A DNA stretch of 64,000 nt from Mesorhizobium sp. M2D.F.Ca.ET.226.01.1.1 (GTDB lineage: Bacteria; Pseudomonadota; Alphaproteobacteria; Rhizobiales; Rhizobiaceae). The number at the start of each line of letters is the position of its first letter. The first letter of the stretch is position 1. Positions 7,907 through 17,435 of the stretch are shown piece after piece. The stretch spans positions 248,001 to 312,000 of the forward strand of contig NZ_RZOY02000008.1 in the NCBI RefSeq assembly GCF_004022705.2, in the 5' to 3' direction. The notes beneath the pieces are model-generated. The model was not told where the DNA came from and searched no databases. It worked only from the letters and a program-made list of their open reading frames with translations. The translations under genes and the position numbers were made by a program.

Positions 7907-9244
7907 ATGCCGACCAGTGCCGAGCCCCCGTCACGTTCAGCCAGCCCAGCCGCCGAATCCTATGGACGTGTCGTCATCCGGGCAGCGCTGTGGCTCGCCT
8001 TCCTGGCGCCGTTCTTCTACTCGACCTACGGCTTCGCCAACTGGCTGGCCTCGACACGCAATCAAGTCGGCAGCATCGTCTTCTCCTGGGAGCACCACGT
8101 TCCGTTCCTTGCCTGGACGATCGTGCCCTACTGGTCGATCAACCTGTTCTACGCCCTGTCGCTGCTGCTCAACGACAGCCGGCAGGGCGTGAACCGGCTG
8201 GCCGGCCGCTACCTCACCGCGCAGGTCATCGCCGTCTCCTGCTTCATCCTGTTTCCGCTGACCGCCACCTTCGTGCGGCCGGCAACGACGGGCTTGCCCG
8301 GCTTTCTGTTTGCCGTGCTCGGCGGTTTCGACAAGCCGTTCAACCAGGCGCCGTCCCTGCATATCGCGCTTCTGGTGATCATCTGGGATCACTGGCGCCA
8401 GCGTCTCACCCGCCCCTTGCTCAGGCTCTGGCACTTTTGGTGCTTCCTGATCGGCGGCTCGGTGCTGACGACCTGGCAGCATCATTTCATCGACATCCCG
8501 ACCGGCGCGCTCCTCGGCTTCTTCGCGCTCTGGCTGTTTCCGGCCAAGGGCGAGCTGCCCTTCGCCGGTTTTCGCCTCACCGCCGATACCAAGGCCAGGC
8601 GGCTCTCGTTTTACTACGGGCTGGGCGCGATCCTGGCGCTCGCCGGCGCGTCTGCCGGCGCCTTCTTCTCGGCCATCGCGCTTGTGCTCTTGTGGCCGGC
8701 GCTGGCGCTCGCCATCGTCGCTTTCGCCTATGCCGGAGCCGGCGTGAAAGTATTCCAGAAGACGGCCGACGGCCGTGTGTCGCTGGCAAGCCGTATCCTG
8801 CTCTTGCCATACCGGCTGGGCGCCAGGGTCAATGTCTGGGCCTGGACGCGCAGGCTGCCGCCGGTGGTGAGCGTCACCGACGGCGTGTTTCTTGGACGGT
8901 TTCCCGACGCCGCTGAAGCCGACGCCTTCGGCACGGTGATCGACCTCGCCGCCGAATTGGAGCGGCCGCGCGATGCGACCGGGCGCTGGATGAGCTTTGC
9001 CATGCTCGATCTGCTTTCGCCTCCCGGTGATATGCTCGACCAGGCGGCGACGGCGATCGAGCCGGCGTGCCGGCAAGGCACGGTGCTGGTCTGCTGCGCG
9101 CTGGGCTTCCAACGCAGCGCCACAGTCGTCGCCCGTTGGCTGGTCGCCACCGGCCGCTCGCACACGCCGGCGCAGGCCCGCAAGCAGCTCGCCGCGTCCG
9201 GCCGTCCAGTGCATCTTCAGGTCGGATTGGACGAGCCGGCATGA
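7907..9244 (+). CDS. ynbD: PAP2-type phosphatase fused to dual-specificity phosphatase, YnbD-like
   Basis: A 445-aa membrane protein. The N-terminal part (about 25-225) has several helices and PAP2 hallmarks PSLH (149-152) and QHHFIDIPTG (191-200). A further helical pair follows, and then a cytosolic cysteine phosphatase domain (about 285-445) with the Cx5R loop C397-ALGFQ-R403. Two unrelated phosphatase chemistries in one chain suggest dephosphorylation of a lipid phosphate such as phosphatidylglycerophosphate or phosphatidate. It overlaps the next ORF by 4 bp (ATGA). The same fusion and neighbourhood occur in E. coli ynbD. Which domain is active, and on what, is not known from sequence. Confidence 0.85.
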   Translation: MPTSAEPPSRSASPAAESYGRVVIRAALWLAFLAPFFYSTYGFANWLASTRNQVGSIVFSWEHHVPFLAWTIVPYWSINLFYALSLLLNDSRQGVNRLAGRYLTAQVIAVSCFILFPLTATFVRPATTGLPGFLFAVLGGFDKPFNQAPSLHIALLVIIWDHWRQRLTRPLLRLWHFWCFLIGGSVLTTWQHHFIDIPTGALLGFFALWLFPAKGELPFAGFRLTADTKARRLSFYYGLGAILALAGASAGAFFSAIALVLLWPALALAIVAFAYAGAGVKVFQKTADGRVSLASRILLLPYRLGARVNVWAWTRRLPPVVSVTDGVFLGRFPDAAEADAFGTVIDLAAELERPRDATGRWMSFAMLDLLSPPGDMLDQAATAIEPACRQGTVLVCCALGFQRSATVVARWLVATGRSHTPAQARKQLAASGRPVHLQVGLDEPA

Positions 9245-9684
9245 GCGACGAGGCCTATCAGCGCAAGACCGCCGCCTTCGCCGCCATGCTGATCAAACAG
9301 GCGGCATGGCCGGCCGCCATCGTGATCGCTGGCGACAGCGTCGCGCCACTGGTCGCTTCGGCGCGCGGCGCGCTGCATGCGCCGCTTGCGGTGCTGGCGC
9401 TGCTGATCGCGGCGGCAAGCGCCGTCGTCGTGCTCGGGCTCTCGGCGCTTCTCGTCTTCGACGCGCTGCTGTTCCGGCTGATGGCGACGCATGGCGACGA
9501 GATTTCCGGGGGTGCCGCGGTCGACGACATGCTGGCGCGCATGCGGCTGAAGCCCGCTCAGCCAACGCCGCGTGCGCTTGACGACCGCATCGCTGGCACC
9601 CGCCGCCTGCTTACCCGGCAGCGTTTCGCCTTCGCGGTCTTCGTCGTCGCCTTCCTCACCGCCGGTTTCTGGATGCCCAGATGA
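9241..9684 (+). CDS. Small membrane protein of the lipid cassette
   Basis: A 147-aa protein without a recognised family. It has two Ala/Val-rich membrane spans (about residues 40-85, closely spaced), a charged middle with VDDMLARMRLKP, and a last helix at about 127-145. The start ATG overlaps the ynbD-like stop (ATGA) and its stop overlaps the acyltransferase start (ATGA), so it is translationally coupled on both sides. That tight packing argues for a partner role in the same membrane pathway, for example as a scaffold. No catalytic motif seen. Confidence 0.75.
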   Translation: MSDEAYQRKTAAFAAMLIKQAAWPAAIVIAGDSVAPLVASARGALHAPLAVLALLIAAASAVVVLGLSALLVFDALLFRLMATHGDEISGGAAVDDMLARMRLKPAQPTPRALDDRIAGTRRLLTRQRFAFAVFVVAFLTAGFWMPR

Positions 9685-10340
9685 GCAAGCTTGCGCTGCG
9701 CACCTATACGCTGTTGCAGACGGTAACCTCGGTCGGCCTCTCGGCGATGGCCTGGGCGGTCACCGGTGTGCGGCCGATCTGGAGCGGCAGCCAGCCGTCT
9801 GACCGCCAGCGCATCTATTTTGCCAACCACACCAGCCATGGCGATTTCATCCTGCTGTCGGCCTGCCTCAGTGAGACGGAGCGCGCCAAGACGCATGCGA
9901 TCGCCGCGGCCGAATATTGGGGCAAGTCGCGGCTGCGCCGGTTCATCGCCGAGGACATGCTGTCCTCAGTGCTGATCAGCCGGACCTGGACGAGCGAGGC
10001 TGAGCACCCGATCTCGATCATGCTGTCCGTGCTCGAACAGGGCCACTCGCTGATCATCTTCCCGGAAGGCACCCGCAACACCAGCGACGAGCTGCTGCCG
10101 TTCCGCTCCGGCCTCTACAATCTGTCGATGGCGCGGCCGGATGTGGAGCTCATCCCATGCTGGATCGAGAACATGTCGCGCGTGCTGCCCAAGGGCCAGT
10201 TCCTGCCGGTGCCGCTGCTTTGCCGCGTCGTCTTCGGCGCGCCGGTCGCGGTCGCGCCGGGCGAGGAACGCCGCGCCTTCCTGCAGCGCGCCCGCGAAGC
10301 CCTTCTGGCGCTCGACCCCCGCCCCGACCGAGACGATTGA
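9681..10340 (+). CDS. 1-acyl-sn-glycerol-3-phosphate acyltransferase-like (PlsC family)
   Basis: A 219-aa acyltransferase that should put an acyl chain on a lysophospholipid or lysophosphatidate at the inner membrane. It has the catalytic NHTSHGD block (HX4D, residues about 49-55), the FPEGTR glycerophosphate-binding motif (about 129-134) and a final Pro-rich block around LPVPLL. One N-terminal hydrophobic segment (about 8-24) may anchor it. Both ends overlap neighbouring cassette genes (ATGA with the small membrane protein, TGATG with cdsA). It is separate from any housekeeping plsC, which is not in this window. Confidence 0.9.
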   Translation: MSKLALRTYTLLQTVTSVGLSAMAWAVTGVRPIWSGSQPSDRQRIYFANHTSHGDFILLSACLSETERAKTHAIAAAEYWGKSRLRRFIAEDMLSSVLISRTWTSEAEHPISIMLSVLEQGHSLIIFPEGTRNTSDELLPFRSGLYNLSMARPDVELIPCWIENMSRVLPKGQFLPVPLLCRVVFGAPVAVAPGEERRAFLQRAREALLALDPRPDRDD

Positions 10341-11275
10341 TGCGCCACGAAATCAGCATTCTCATTATCGGCCTCTTTGTGGTGCTGAGCACCGCCAGCA
10401 TCACCGCCGGCATTCTTTCGATGCGCGCGCCAAAGCCTTTGAGCCCGACGCTGGTCAACCTCACCCAGCGCATCAACGCCTGGTGGGTGATGGTGGCGCT
10501 GATGACGGTCGCCTTCTTCTTCGGCCGCTACGGCATGACCATCCTGTTTGCGCTGATCTCGTTCGCGGCGCTGCGCGAATTCGTGACGCTGACGCACAGC
10601 CGGCGCAGCGACCATTGGGTGCTGCTCGGCATGTTCGGCATCGTCATCCCGTTCCAGTACTGGCTGGTGTGGACGGCCTGGTACGGGCTGTTCGTCATCT
10701 TCATTCCGGTCTACTGCTTCCTTCTGATGCCGGCGATCACGGCGCTGCATGGCGATACCGAACGTTTTCTGGAACGCGTCTCGGCGCAGCAATGGGCGAT
10801 CATGATCTCGGTCTATTGCGTCAGCCATGTTCCTGCCTTGCTGACGCTCAACGTGCCCGGCTTCGAGGGCCGCAACCTGCTGCTCGTCGCCTTCCTGATA
10901 ATCGTCGTGCAGGGCAGCGACGTGCTGCAATACATCTTCGGCAAGCTGTTCGGAAAGCATCGCTTCTCGCCGAATGTCTCGCCGTCGAAGACCTGGGAGG
11001 GGCTGATCGGCGGACTGGTCGCGTCGAGCCTGCTCGGCGCGCTGCTCTCCTTCATCACGCCGTTCTCGCCGCTGCAGGCCTCGGCCGTCGCCTTCGTCGC
11101 CTGCACGATGGGATTTCTCGGCGGGCTCGTCGCCTCGGCGATCAAGCGCGACCAGGGCGTCAAGGACTGGGGCCATCTGATCGAAGGCCATGGCGGCATG
11201 CTCGACCGCACCGACAGCCTGGTCTTCGCCGCGCCGATCTTCTTCCACATCGTGCGCTATTTCTGGACGGTGTGA
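10340..11275 (+). CDS. ynbB: Phosphatidate cytidylyltransferase, CdsA family (YnbB-like)
   Basis: A 311-aa polytopic membrane enzyme making CDP-diacylglycerol from phosphatidate and CTP. The family signature is complete: SAIKRDQGVKDWGHL followed by GHGGMLDRTDS near residues 265-295. The region around VSPSKTWEG (about 212-220) is also typical. Start ATG at 10340 shares one base with the acyltransferase stop. As the last cassette gene it would feed CDP-lipid to the YnbA-like transferase encoded first. It is probably a second cytidylyltransferase beside the essential CdsA of the organism. Confidence 0.92.
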   Translation: MRHEISILIIGLFVVLSTASITAGILSMRAPKPLSPTLVNLTQRINAWWVMVALMTVAFFFGRYGMTILFALISFAALREFVTLTHSRRSDHWVLLGMFGIVIPFQYWLVWTAWYGLFVIFIPVYCFLLMPAITALHGDTERFLERVSAQQWAIMISVYCVSHVPALLTLNVPGFEGRNLLLVAFLIIVVQGSDVLQYIFGKLFGKHRFSPNVSPSKTWEGLIGGLVASSLLGALLSFITPFSPLQASAVAFVACTMGFLGGLVASAIKRDQGVKDWGHLIEGHGGMLDRTDSLVFAAPIFFHIVRYFWTV

Positions 11276-11492
11276 GCGCCCGTTTCAGCATGTGACGGCA
11301 GCGACGCAAAAAGGCCGTCTCACCCAAACATCGGAAAATTTTCAGAAACCGTTCGGGATTTCGCGCCGCCGAAATCGCAAAACGTTCTGGCCGGCGCAAG
11401 ACAGCCGAAACACCGATTTGCCTCGCAGCCAGCACGATTTCAGCCTGCCGCGTCCTCCCAAGCGCGGCCGCAAATTTGGGCATGGAGACACC

Positions 11493-12632
11493 ATGATTGC
11501 CGCACTCTTTCGTAACAAGCCGCTGAGGCACCGCCTGATCGCCGGCTCGATCGCCGCCCTCGCCTGCGGCGCCGCCCTGGTCTGGCTTGGCGCCAGAAGC
11601 GAGGCATCGAACGCCGCGCCGGGCACGCCCGAAACCAAGCTGGTCAAGGCAGTTTCGGTCTCGCCGGCACCCGCCGTGGATAACCGCGTCGCCATCGGCG
11701 AGATCAAGCCGAGACTGGAGAGCGATCTCGGTTTTCGCGTTTCCGGCAAGCTCATCCGGCGCATCGCCGAAATCGGCGCGACAGTGAAGAAGGGCGAGGT
11801 TCTCGCCCGCGTCGACGACCAGGATTACCGCAATCGACTGGCCAGCGCCGAGGCCGATGTCGCGGCGGCCGAGGCCGTTGTTGTCGAAGCCCGTGCCGCC
11901 GAAGCACGCATCAGCGCCCTGCTCGCCAAGGGTTTTACGACACGCGCCAACCATGACGCGACGCTGAAGAATTTGCGCTCGGCCGAGGCCAAGCTGAAAT
12001 CCGCCAACATCGCCTTCGCGATGGCCAAGGACCAGCTCGGCTATACCGAGCTGCATGCGGAGTTCGACGGCATCGTCACCGCCACCGGCGCCGAAGCCGG
12101 CCAGTCCGTCAATGTCGGGCAGATGGTGGTGCGCGTCGCCGATCCGAAAAGCCGCGACGCGGTGTTCTCGATCGCGGAAGCCGCCTTTGCCAGCGACCAA
12201 CGCGGCAAGCAGATTCCCGCCGTCACCGTCTCGCTGCTCAGCAATCCGGCGATCTCGACAACCGGCACGGTGCGCGAGATCGCGCCGATGGCCGACGCCG
12301 CCACCCGTACCTTCCAGGTGAAGGTGTCGCTCGAGAACGCACCGGACGAGATGCGCTTCGGCGCAAGTGTCGCCGGCCGCGTCGAGATCGCGGGCGCCCC
12401 GGTCGTGACCCTGCCCGGCAGCGCGCTGTTCGACAAAAACGGCCAGCCGGCCGTCTGGGTGGTCGATGCCAGTTCGGCGGTGGAACTGAAGCCTGTCGCC
12501 ATAGCCCGCTACGAAACCGACCGCGTCGTCGTCAGCGACGGGCTCGCCAAGGGCGACCGGGTCGTCACAGCCGGCGTAAACCGGCTGCGGGAACACGAAA
12601 AAGTCCGTATCGTTGAAGGAGAAGCAAAATGA
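11493..12632 (+). CDS. RND efflux periplasmic adaptor subunit
   Basis: A 379-aa HlyD/AcrA-type adaptor. It has an N-terminal membrane anchor or signal (about 14-34), the barrel-sandwich start GFRVSGKLIRRIAEIGATVKKGEVLARVD, a short Ala-rich coiled-coil hairpin (about 115-180), the barrel-sandwich return TGAEAGQSVNVGQMV, and a beta-barrel plus membrane-proximal domain ending KVRIVEGEAK. Start at 11493 has GGAGA 5 bp upstream; earlier in-frame codons run through non-coding sequence. Its stop overlaps the start of the flavin monooxygenase by 4 bp. It should connect the RND pump at 14320 to an outer-membrane channel encoded elsewhere. Confidence 0.92.
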   Translation: MIAALFRNKPLRHRLIAGSIAALACGAALVWLGARSEASNAAPGTPETKLVKAVSVSPAPAVDNRVAIGEIKPRLESDLGFRVSGKLIRRIAEIGATVKKGEVLARVDDQDYRNRLASAEADVAAAEAVVVEARAAEARISALLAKGFTTRANHDATLKNLRSAEAKLKSANIAFAMAKDQLGYTELHAEFDGIVTATGAEAGQSVNVGQMVVRVADPKSRDAVFSIAEAAFASDQRGKQIPAVTVSLLSNPAISTTGTVREIAPMADAATRTFQVKVSLENAPDEMRFGASVAGRVEIAGAPVVTLPGSALFDKNGQPAVWVVDASSAVELKPVAIARYETDRVVVSDGLAKGDRVVTAGVNRLREHEKVRIVEGEAK

Positions 12633-14203
12633 CTGTGTCTAAGACAAGAGTCCTGATCGCCGGCGCCGGCCCGACCGGTCTGACGCTCGCACTATGGCTG
12701 ACCAGGCTCGGCGTGCCGGTGCGCATCTTCGACAAGGCCGCCGCTCCCGGCGAGACATCGCGGGCGCTGGCCGTCCAGGCGCGCACGCTGGAGTTCCACC
12801 GACAGATCGGCATCGTCGACGACGTGCTTGCCGCGGGCGTGAAGATCGAACGGCTCACCGTGCATACGCCGGCCGGCGTCGCCGCGAGGCTGCCGCTGTC
12901 GGATTTCGGCCGCGGCGTCAGCCCCTATTCCTTCGCCTTCGCGCTGCCGCAGGACATCCACGAGCGCGTGCTGATCGCGCATCTGGAGCGCGCCGGCGTC
13001 ACGGTCGAGCGGAGAACCGAGCTCGTCGCGTTCCAGGACAGAGGTGACGCGGTCGTCGCGACCTTGAGCAAGGAAGGCCGGACCGAAACCGTCGGCGCCG
13101 CCTATCTTGTCGGTTGCGACGGTGCCCACAGCGCCGTGCGCCATGGGCTAAAGGTCGGCTTTCCCGGCGGCGCATACGAGCAGTCCTTCTACGTCGCCGA
13201 CGTAAAGGGGCGCGGCGAAATCACCCGCAACGGCCTGGACACGACGGTCAGCGCCTATGGCTTCGCCATCGTGATGCCGGTGCGGCAGTCCGGTTCGGTC
13301 CGGTTGATCGGCATCGTGCCGAAGGCGCATGAGACCGACGAGACGATCACCTTCGAGGCGATCCGCGCCGATGTCGAGCGCGACACCGGCGTCACGGTCG
13401 ACGAGGTCAACTGGTTCTCGACCTACCGCGTCCACCACCGCGTGGCCGAGCGCTTCCGCGTCGGGCGCGTGTTCCTCTGCGGCGATGCCGGCCACATCCA
13501 CAGCCCGGCCGGCGGCCAGGGCATGAACACCGGCATGGGCGATGCTGTGAACCTCGCCTGGAAGCTTGCCGCCGTGGTCCAGGGCCGGGCCGATCCGCGC
13601 CTGCTCGACAGCTACGAGCCGGAACGCATCGCCTTCGCCCGCAAGCTGATCGAGAGCACCGACACCGCTTTCCGCTTCATCACCAGCCGCTCGCGGTTCA
13701 TCGGGCTGTTCCGTCGCTATCTGATGCCGAAGATTTTGAACGCGCTGCTCCACACCTCTTTCGGCTCACGCGCCTTCTTCGGCGTGATCTCGCAGGCAGC
13801 AATCCAGTACCGCGCCGGCCCAATCAGCGCGGGCAAGGCCGGCAAGGTCAGCGGCGGCGACCGCCTGCCCTATGTCCTCGGCCCCAACGGCGACAATTTC
13901 GAGCCGCTGCGCTCGCTCGACTGGCAGGTCCATGTCTATGGCGAGGTCACCTGCGATTTCCGGGCGATGCTGGCATCGACCGGCATTCCGGTTCACGCCT
14001 TCGCCTGGTCAGAGACCGCCGCGAAAGCCGGCCTGCAGCGCGACGCCGCCTATCTGGTGAGGCCGGACGGCCATGTCGCGCTCGCTTCGCCGGCGCAGGA
14101 GGCAGCAGGCTTCCAGCGCTATCTCGCCGGCCTCGCCATCAAGCCGAGAACGGCGGAGCGCGCGCCCTATCGCGTGCCGGGCACCATGCATAGCCTGGCC
14201 TGA
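12629..14203 (+). CDS. FAD-dependent aromatic hydroxylase-type monooxygenase
   Basis: A 524-aa flavoprotein of the p-hydroxybenzoate hydroxylase fold, closest in layout to phenol or polyketide hydroxylases. It has the dinucleotide motif GAGPTGL (10-16), the DG motif GCDGAHSAVRHG (about 164-175), and the GD motif FLCGDAGHIHSPAGGQGMN (about 284-302). A C-terminal thioredoxin-like extension follows. NAD(P)H-driven hydroxylation of an aromatic or drug-like molecule is expected. It sits between an RND adaptor (4-bp overlap) and its pump (116 bp later), which suggests that the same compound is modified and exported. Substrate unknown. Confidence 0.88.
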   Translation: MTVSKTRVLIAGAGPTGLTLALWLTRLGVPVRIFDKAAAPGETSRALAVQARTLEFHRQIGIVDDVLAAGVKIERLTVHTPAGVAARLPLSDFGRGVSPYSFAFALPQDIHERVLIAHLERAGVTVERRTELVAFQDRGDAVVATLSKEGRTETVGAAYLVGCDGAHSAVRHGLKVGFPGGAYEQSFYVADVKGRGEITRNGLDTTVSAYGFAIVMPVRQSGSVRLIGIVPKAHETDETITFEAIRADVERDTGVTVDEVNWFSTYRVHHRVAERFRVGRVFLCGDAGHIHSPAGGQGMNTGMGDAVNLAWKLAAVVQGRADPRLLDSYEPERIAFARKLIESTDTAFRFITSRSRFIGLFRRYLMPKILNALLHTSFGSRAFFGVISQAAIQYRAGPISAGKAGKVSGGDRLPYVLGPNGDNFEPLRSLDWQVHVYGEVTCDFRAMLASTGIPVHAFAWSETAAKAGLQRDAAYLVRPDGHVALASPAQEAAGFQRYLAGLAIKPRTAERAPYRVPGTMHSLA

Positions 14204-14319
14204 CCAGCGACAGTGCCCGCCCATGGCGGGCGCTGACAGAAACCCATCCATCACTTGCTTTGGCCAGCCGGCAGAAGCCGGCGGAACGCGCCTTCGCGCG
14301 CGCCGAGAGGGATTTTGTC

Positions 14320-17300
14320 ATGAGCAGCTTCAATCTTTCCGAATGGGCGCTGCGCCACCGCAGCTTCATCGTCTACCTGATGATCGCGGCCGCTCTCGCC
14401 GGCCTCTATGCCTATCGCGGCCTCGGCCGCGAGGAGGACCCGCCCTTCACCATCAAAACTATGGTGGTGAAGACGATGTGGCCAGGCGCCAGCACCAGCG
14501 AGACGGTCGAGCAGATCACCGACCGCATCGAGAAGAAGCTCGAGGAGCTGCCCGACCTCGACTACGTCAAGAGCTACACCAAGCCCGGCGAATCCGTCGT
14601 CTTCGTCAACCTCAAGGACACGGTTGCCGGCGACCAGGTGCAGCCGCTCTGGTACCAGGTGCGCAAGAAGCTCAACGACATCAAGCCGACGCTGCCGTCC
14701 GGCGTGCAGGGTCCGTTCTTCAACGACGAGTTCGGCGACACCTATTCGCTGATCTACGCGCTCACTTCCGACAGCCTCAGCCATCGCGAGCTGAAGGATA
14801 TGGCGACCAGCCTGCGCGCCGGGCTACTCACCGTGAAGGACGTCGCCAAGGTCGACCTGATCGGCCAGCAGGATGAGAAGATCTATCTCGAATTCTCGAC
14901 GCAGAAGGTGGCGGCGCTAGGCCTCGACGTCGGCACGCTGACGCAGGCGCTGCAAACGCAGAACGCGTTGACGCCGAGCGGCACGGTCGATGCCGGCCCG
15001 GAGCGCATCGCCATCCGCGTTTCCGGCTCCTTCACCTCTGAAGAGAGCCTGAAGGCGATCAACTTCTACGCCAACGGCCATTACTTTCGCCTGGGCGACG
15101 TCGCCGAGGTCAAGCGCGCCTATTCCGACCCGCCGCAGCCGATGTTCCGTTTCAACGGCAAGCCCGCCGTCGGCATCGCCATCTCGATGACTTCAGGCGG
15201 CGACGCGCTGGCGCTGGGCGAGAACGTCAAGGAGAAGATGCACGAGATGGAGGCCGAGCTGCCGCTCGGCGCCGAGCTCGGCATGGTCGCCGACCAGTCG
15301 CATGTGGTCGAAGAATCCGTCGGCGAATTCACCAAGAGCCTCGGCGAGGCGATCGCCATCGTGCTCGCCGTCTCGCTGCTGGCGCTCGGCTGGCGTCCGG
15401 GCGTCGTTGTGGCGGTCGCCATCCCGCTGGTGCTGGCGATCACCTTCGTCACCATGGAGTATTTCGGCATCTCCTTGCAGCGCATCTCGCTCGGCGCGCT
15501 GATCATCGCGCTCGGCCTTTTGGTCGACGATGCGATGATCGCGGTCGAGATGATGATCTCCCGCATGGAGGAAGGCTACGACAAGATCTCGGCCGCCACC
15601 TATGCCTACACCTCGACCGCCTTCCCGATGCTGACCGGCACGGTGGTGACGATCGCCGGCTTCGTGCCGGTGGGCTTCGCCAAGAGCGGCGCCGGCGAAT
15701 ACTGCTTCTCGCTGTTCGCGGTCGTTGCCATCGCGCTTGTCGTCTCCTGGGTGGTCGCAGTGCTGTTCACGCCGCTCACCGGCGTCCTCCTGCTGCCCGA
15801 TCGCATCAAGGGTCATGGCGGCAGCCATCAGCCGTCGCGCATCGCCCGTGGCTTCCGGGTGCTGCTTGAAGCCGCAATGCGGGCGAAGTGGCTGGTGCTG
15901 TCGGCGACGGCCGGCGTGTTCGCGCTCTCGGTCGTGGCCATGGGCTTCGTCGGCCAGGAGTTCTTCCCGAAGTCCGACCGGCCCGAAGTGATGCTCGACC
16001 TCACGCTGCCGCGCACCGCCTCGATCAAGGCGACGGATGCAGTTGTCGAGCGCGTCGAGAAGCTGCTCGCTTCCGATCCCGACATCGACCACTGGAGCTT
16101 CTATGTCGGCCAGGGCGCGGTGCGCTTCTACCTGCCGCTCGACGCGCAGCTCGCCAACGACTTCTTCGCCCAGGCGGTGGTGGTGACCAAGGGCCACGCC
16201 GTGCGCCAGGCGGTCATCGACCGGCTGGAGAAGGAGCTGTCGACCGGCTTCGACGACGTCATGGCTCGCGTCACGCCGCTGGAGCTCGGCCCGCCGGTCG
16301 GCTGGCCGCTGAAGTTCCGCGTCTCGGGTCCGGACCCGGACAAGACGCGCAGCCTCGCGCAGCAATTCGCGCAGGTGCTGGGCAGCGACGCCGCAGTGCG
16401 CAACATCAACTATGACTGGAACGAGCCTGCCAAGGTCATCAAGGTCGAGGTCGACCAGGACCGGGCACGCGCGCTGGGCATCTCCTCGCAGCAGCTGTCG
16501 GAGACGATCAACGCGATCTTGTCCGGTTCGAAGATCACCCAGATGCGCGACGACACCTACCTGATCGACGTCGTCGCCCGTGCCGTGGACTCCGAACGCG
16601 CCAGCATCGACACGCTGCGCGGCCTGACGATCAGCGCTTCAGGCGGACGCCGCGTGCCGCTCGAACAGGTGGCGAAGCTCACCTACCAGACCGAGCCGCC
16701 GCTGATCTGGCGCCGTGGCCGCCTGCCGACCGTGACGGTGCAGGCCGACGTGGCCCCCGGCGAGAACGCCACCGCCGTGTCGAAGCGCCTGGGAAGCGCC
16801 ATCGCCGCGTTCAAGGCCGAGCTGCCGGCGCGCTACAGAGTCGAACAGGGCGGCGTGATCGAGGACAGCGCCAAGGCCAAGGTCAGCATCTTCGTGGTCT
16901 TCCCGTTGATGCTGTTCATCATGGCGACGGTGCTGATGGTCCAGCTGATGAGCTTCCAGCGCCTGGCGCTGGTGTTGCTCACCGCTCCGCTGGCCATCAT
17001 CGGCGTCGCCGGCGCGCTGCTGATCTCCGGCGCTCCGATGGGCTTCGTCGCGATCCTCGGCGTGATGTCGCTGATAGGCATGGTGATCCGCAACTCGGTG
17101 ATCCTGATCGCGCAGATCGACCAGCATATCGCCGCCGGCGAAGAGCCGTGGGCGGCGGTGATCAGCGCCACCACGCACCGGCTGCGGCCGATCCTGCTGA
17201 CGGCTGCGGCCGCCATCCTCGGCATGATCCCGATCGCGCCGACCGTGTTCTGGGGACCGATGGCTTACGCCGTGATGGGCGGGCTGATGGTGGCGACCGT

Positions 17301-17424
17301 GCTGACGCTGGTCTTCCTTCCGACGCTCTACGTCGCCTGGTTCCGCATCAAGGCGCCGGCCGAGACCATCGCTGCGGCCGACCAGGAGACAGTCGCCGCC
17401 GAACCGCAGGCCATAGCGGCCTGA
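14320..17424 (+). CDS. RND family efflux pump permease (HAE1/AcrB type)
   Basis: A 1034-aa inner-membrane pump with the RND duplication. There is an N-terminal helix (about 16-34), a large periplasmic loop, helices including the central LGLLVDDAMIAVE segment (about 398-410), a second periplasmic loop, and a C-terminal helix bundle with GMVIRNSVILI. The LVDDAMIAVE segment carries the paired acidic residues for proton relay. Start at 14320 has AGAGG 9 bp upstream; the TTG at 14260 is less likely. It pairs with the adaptor at 11493. No outer-membrane factor is nearby. Confidence 0.93.
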   Translation: MSSFNLSEWALRHRSFIVYLMIAAALAGLYAYRGLGREEDPPFTIKTMVVKTMWPGASTSETVEQITDRIEKKLEELPDLDYVKSYTKPGESVVFVNLKDTVAGDQVQPLWYQVRKKLNDIKPTLPSGVQGPFFNDEFGDTYSLIYALTSDSLSHRELKDMATSLRAGLLTVKDVAKVDLIGQQDEKIYLEFSTQKVAALGLDVGTLTQALQTQNALTPSGTVDAGPERIAIRVSGSFTSEESLKAINFYANGHYFRLGDVAEVKRAYSDPPQPMFRFNGKPAVGIAISMTSGGDALALGENVKEKMHEMEAELPLGAELGMVADQSHVVEESVGEFTKSLGEAIAIVLAVSLLALGWRPGVVVAVAIPLVLAITFVTMEYFGISLQRISLGALIIALGLLVDDAMIAVEMMISRMEEGYDKISAATYAYTSTAFPMLTGTVVTIAGFVPVGFAKSGAGEYCFSLFAVVAIALVVSWVVAVLFTPLTGVLLLPDRIKGHGGSHQPSRIARGFRVLLEAAMRAKWLVLSATAGVFALSVVAMGFVGQEFFPKSDRPEVMLDLTLPRTASIKATDAVVERVEKLLASDPDIDHWSFYVGQGAVRFYLPLDAQLANDFFAQAVVVTKGHAVRQAVIDRLEKELSTGFDDVMARVTPLELGPPVGWPLKFRVSGPDPDKTRSLAQQFAQVLGSDAAVRNINYDWNEPAKVIKVEVDQDRARALGISSQQLSETINAILSGSKITQMRDDTYLIDVVARAVDSERASIDTLRGLTISASGGRRVPLEQVAKLTYQTEPPLIWRRGRLPTVTVQADVAPGENATAVSKRLGSAIAAFKAELPARYRVEQGGVIEDSAKAKVSIFVVFPLMLFIMATVLMVQLMSFQRLALVLLTAPLAIIGVAGALLISGAPMGFVAILGVMSLIGMVIRNSVILIAQIDQHIAAGEEPWAAVISATTHRLRPILLTAAAAILGMIPIAPTVFWGPMAYAVMGGLMVATVLTLVFLPTLYVAWFRIKAPAETIAAADQETVAAEPQAIAA

Positions 17425-17435
17425 ACAGATCTCGT

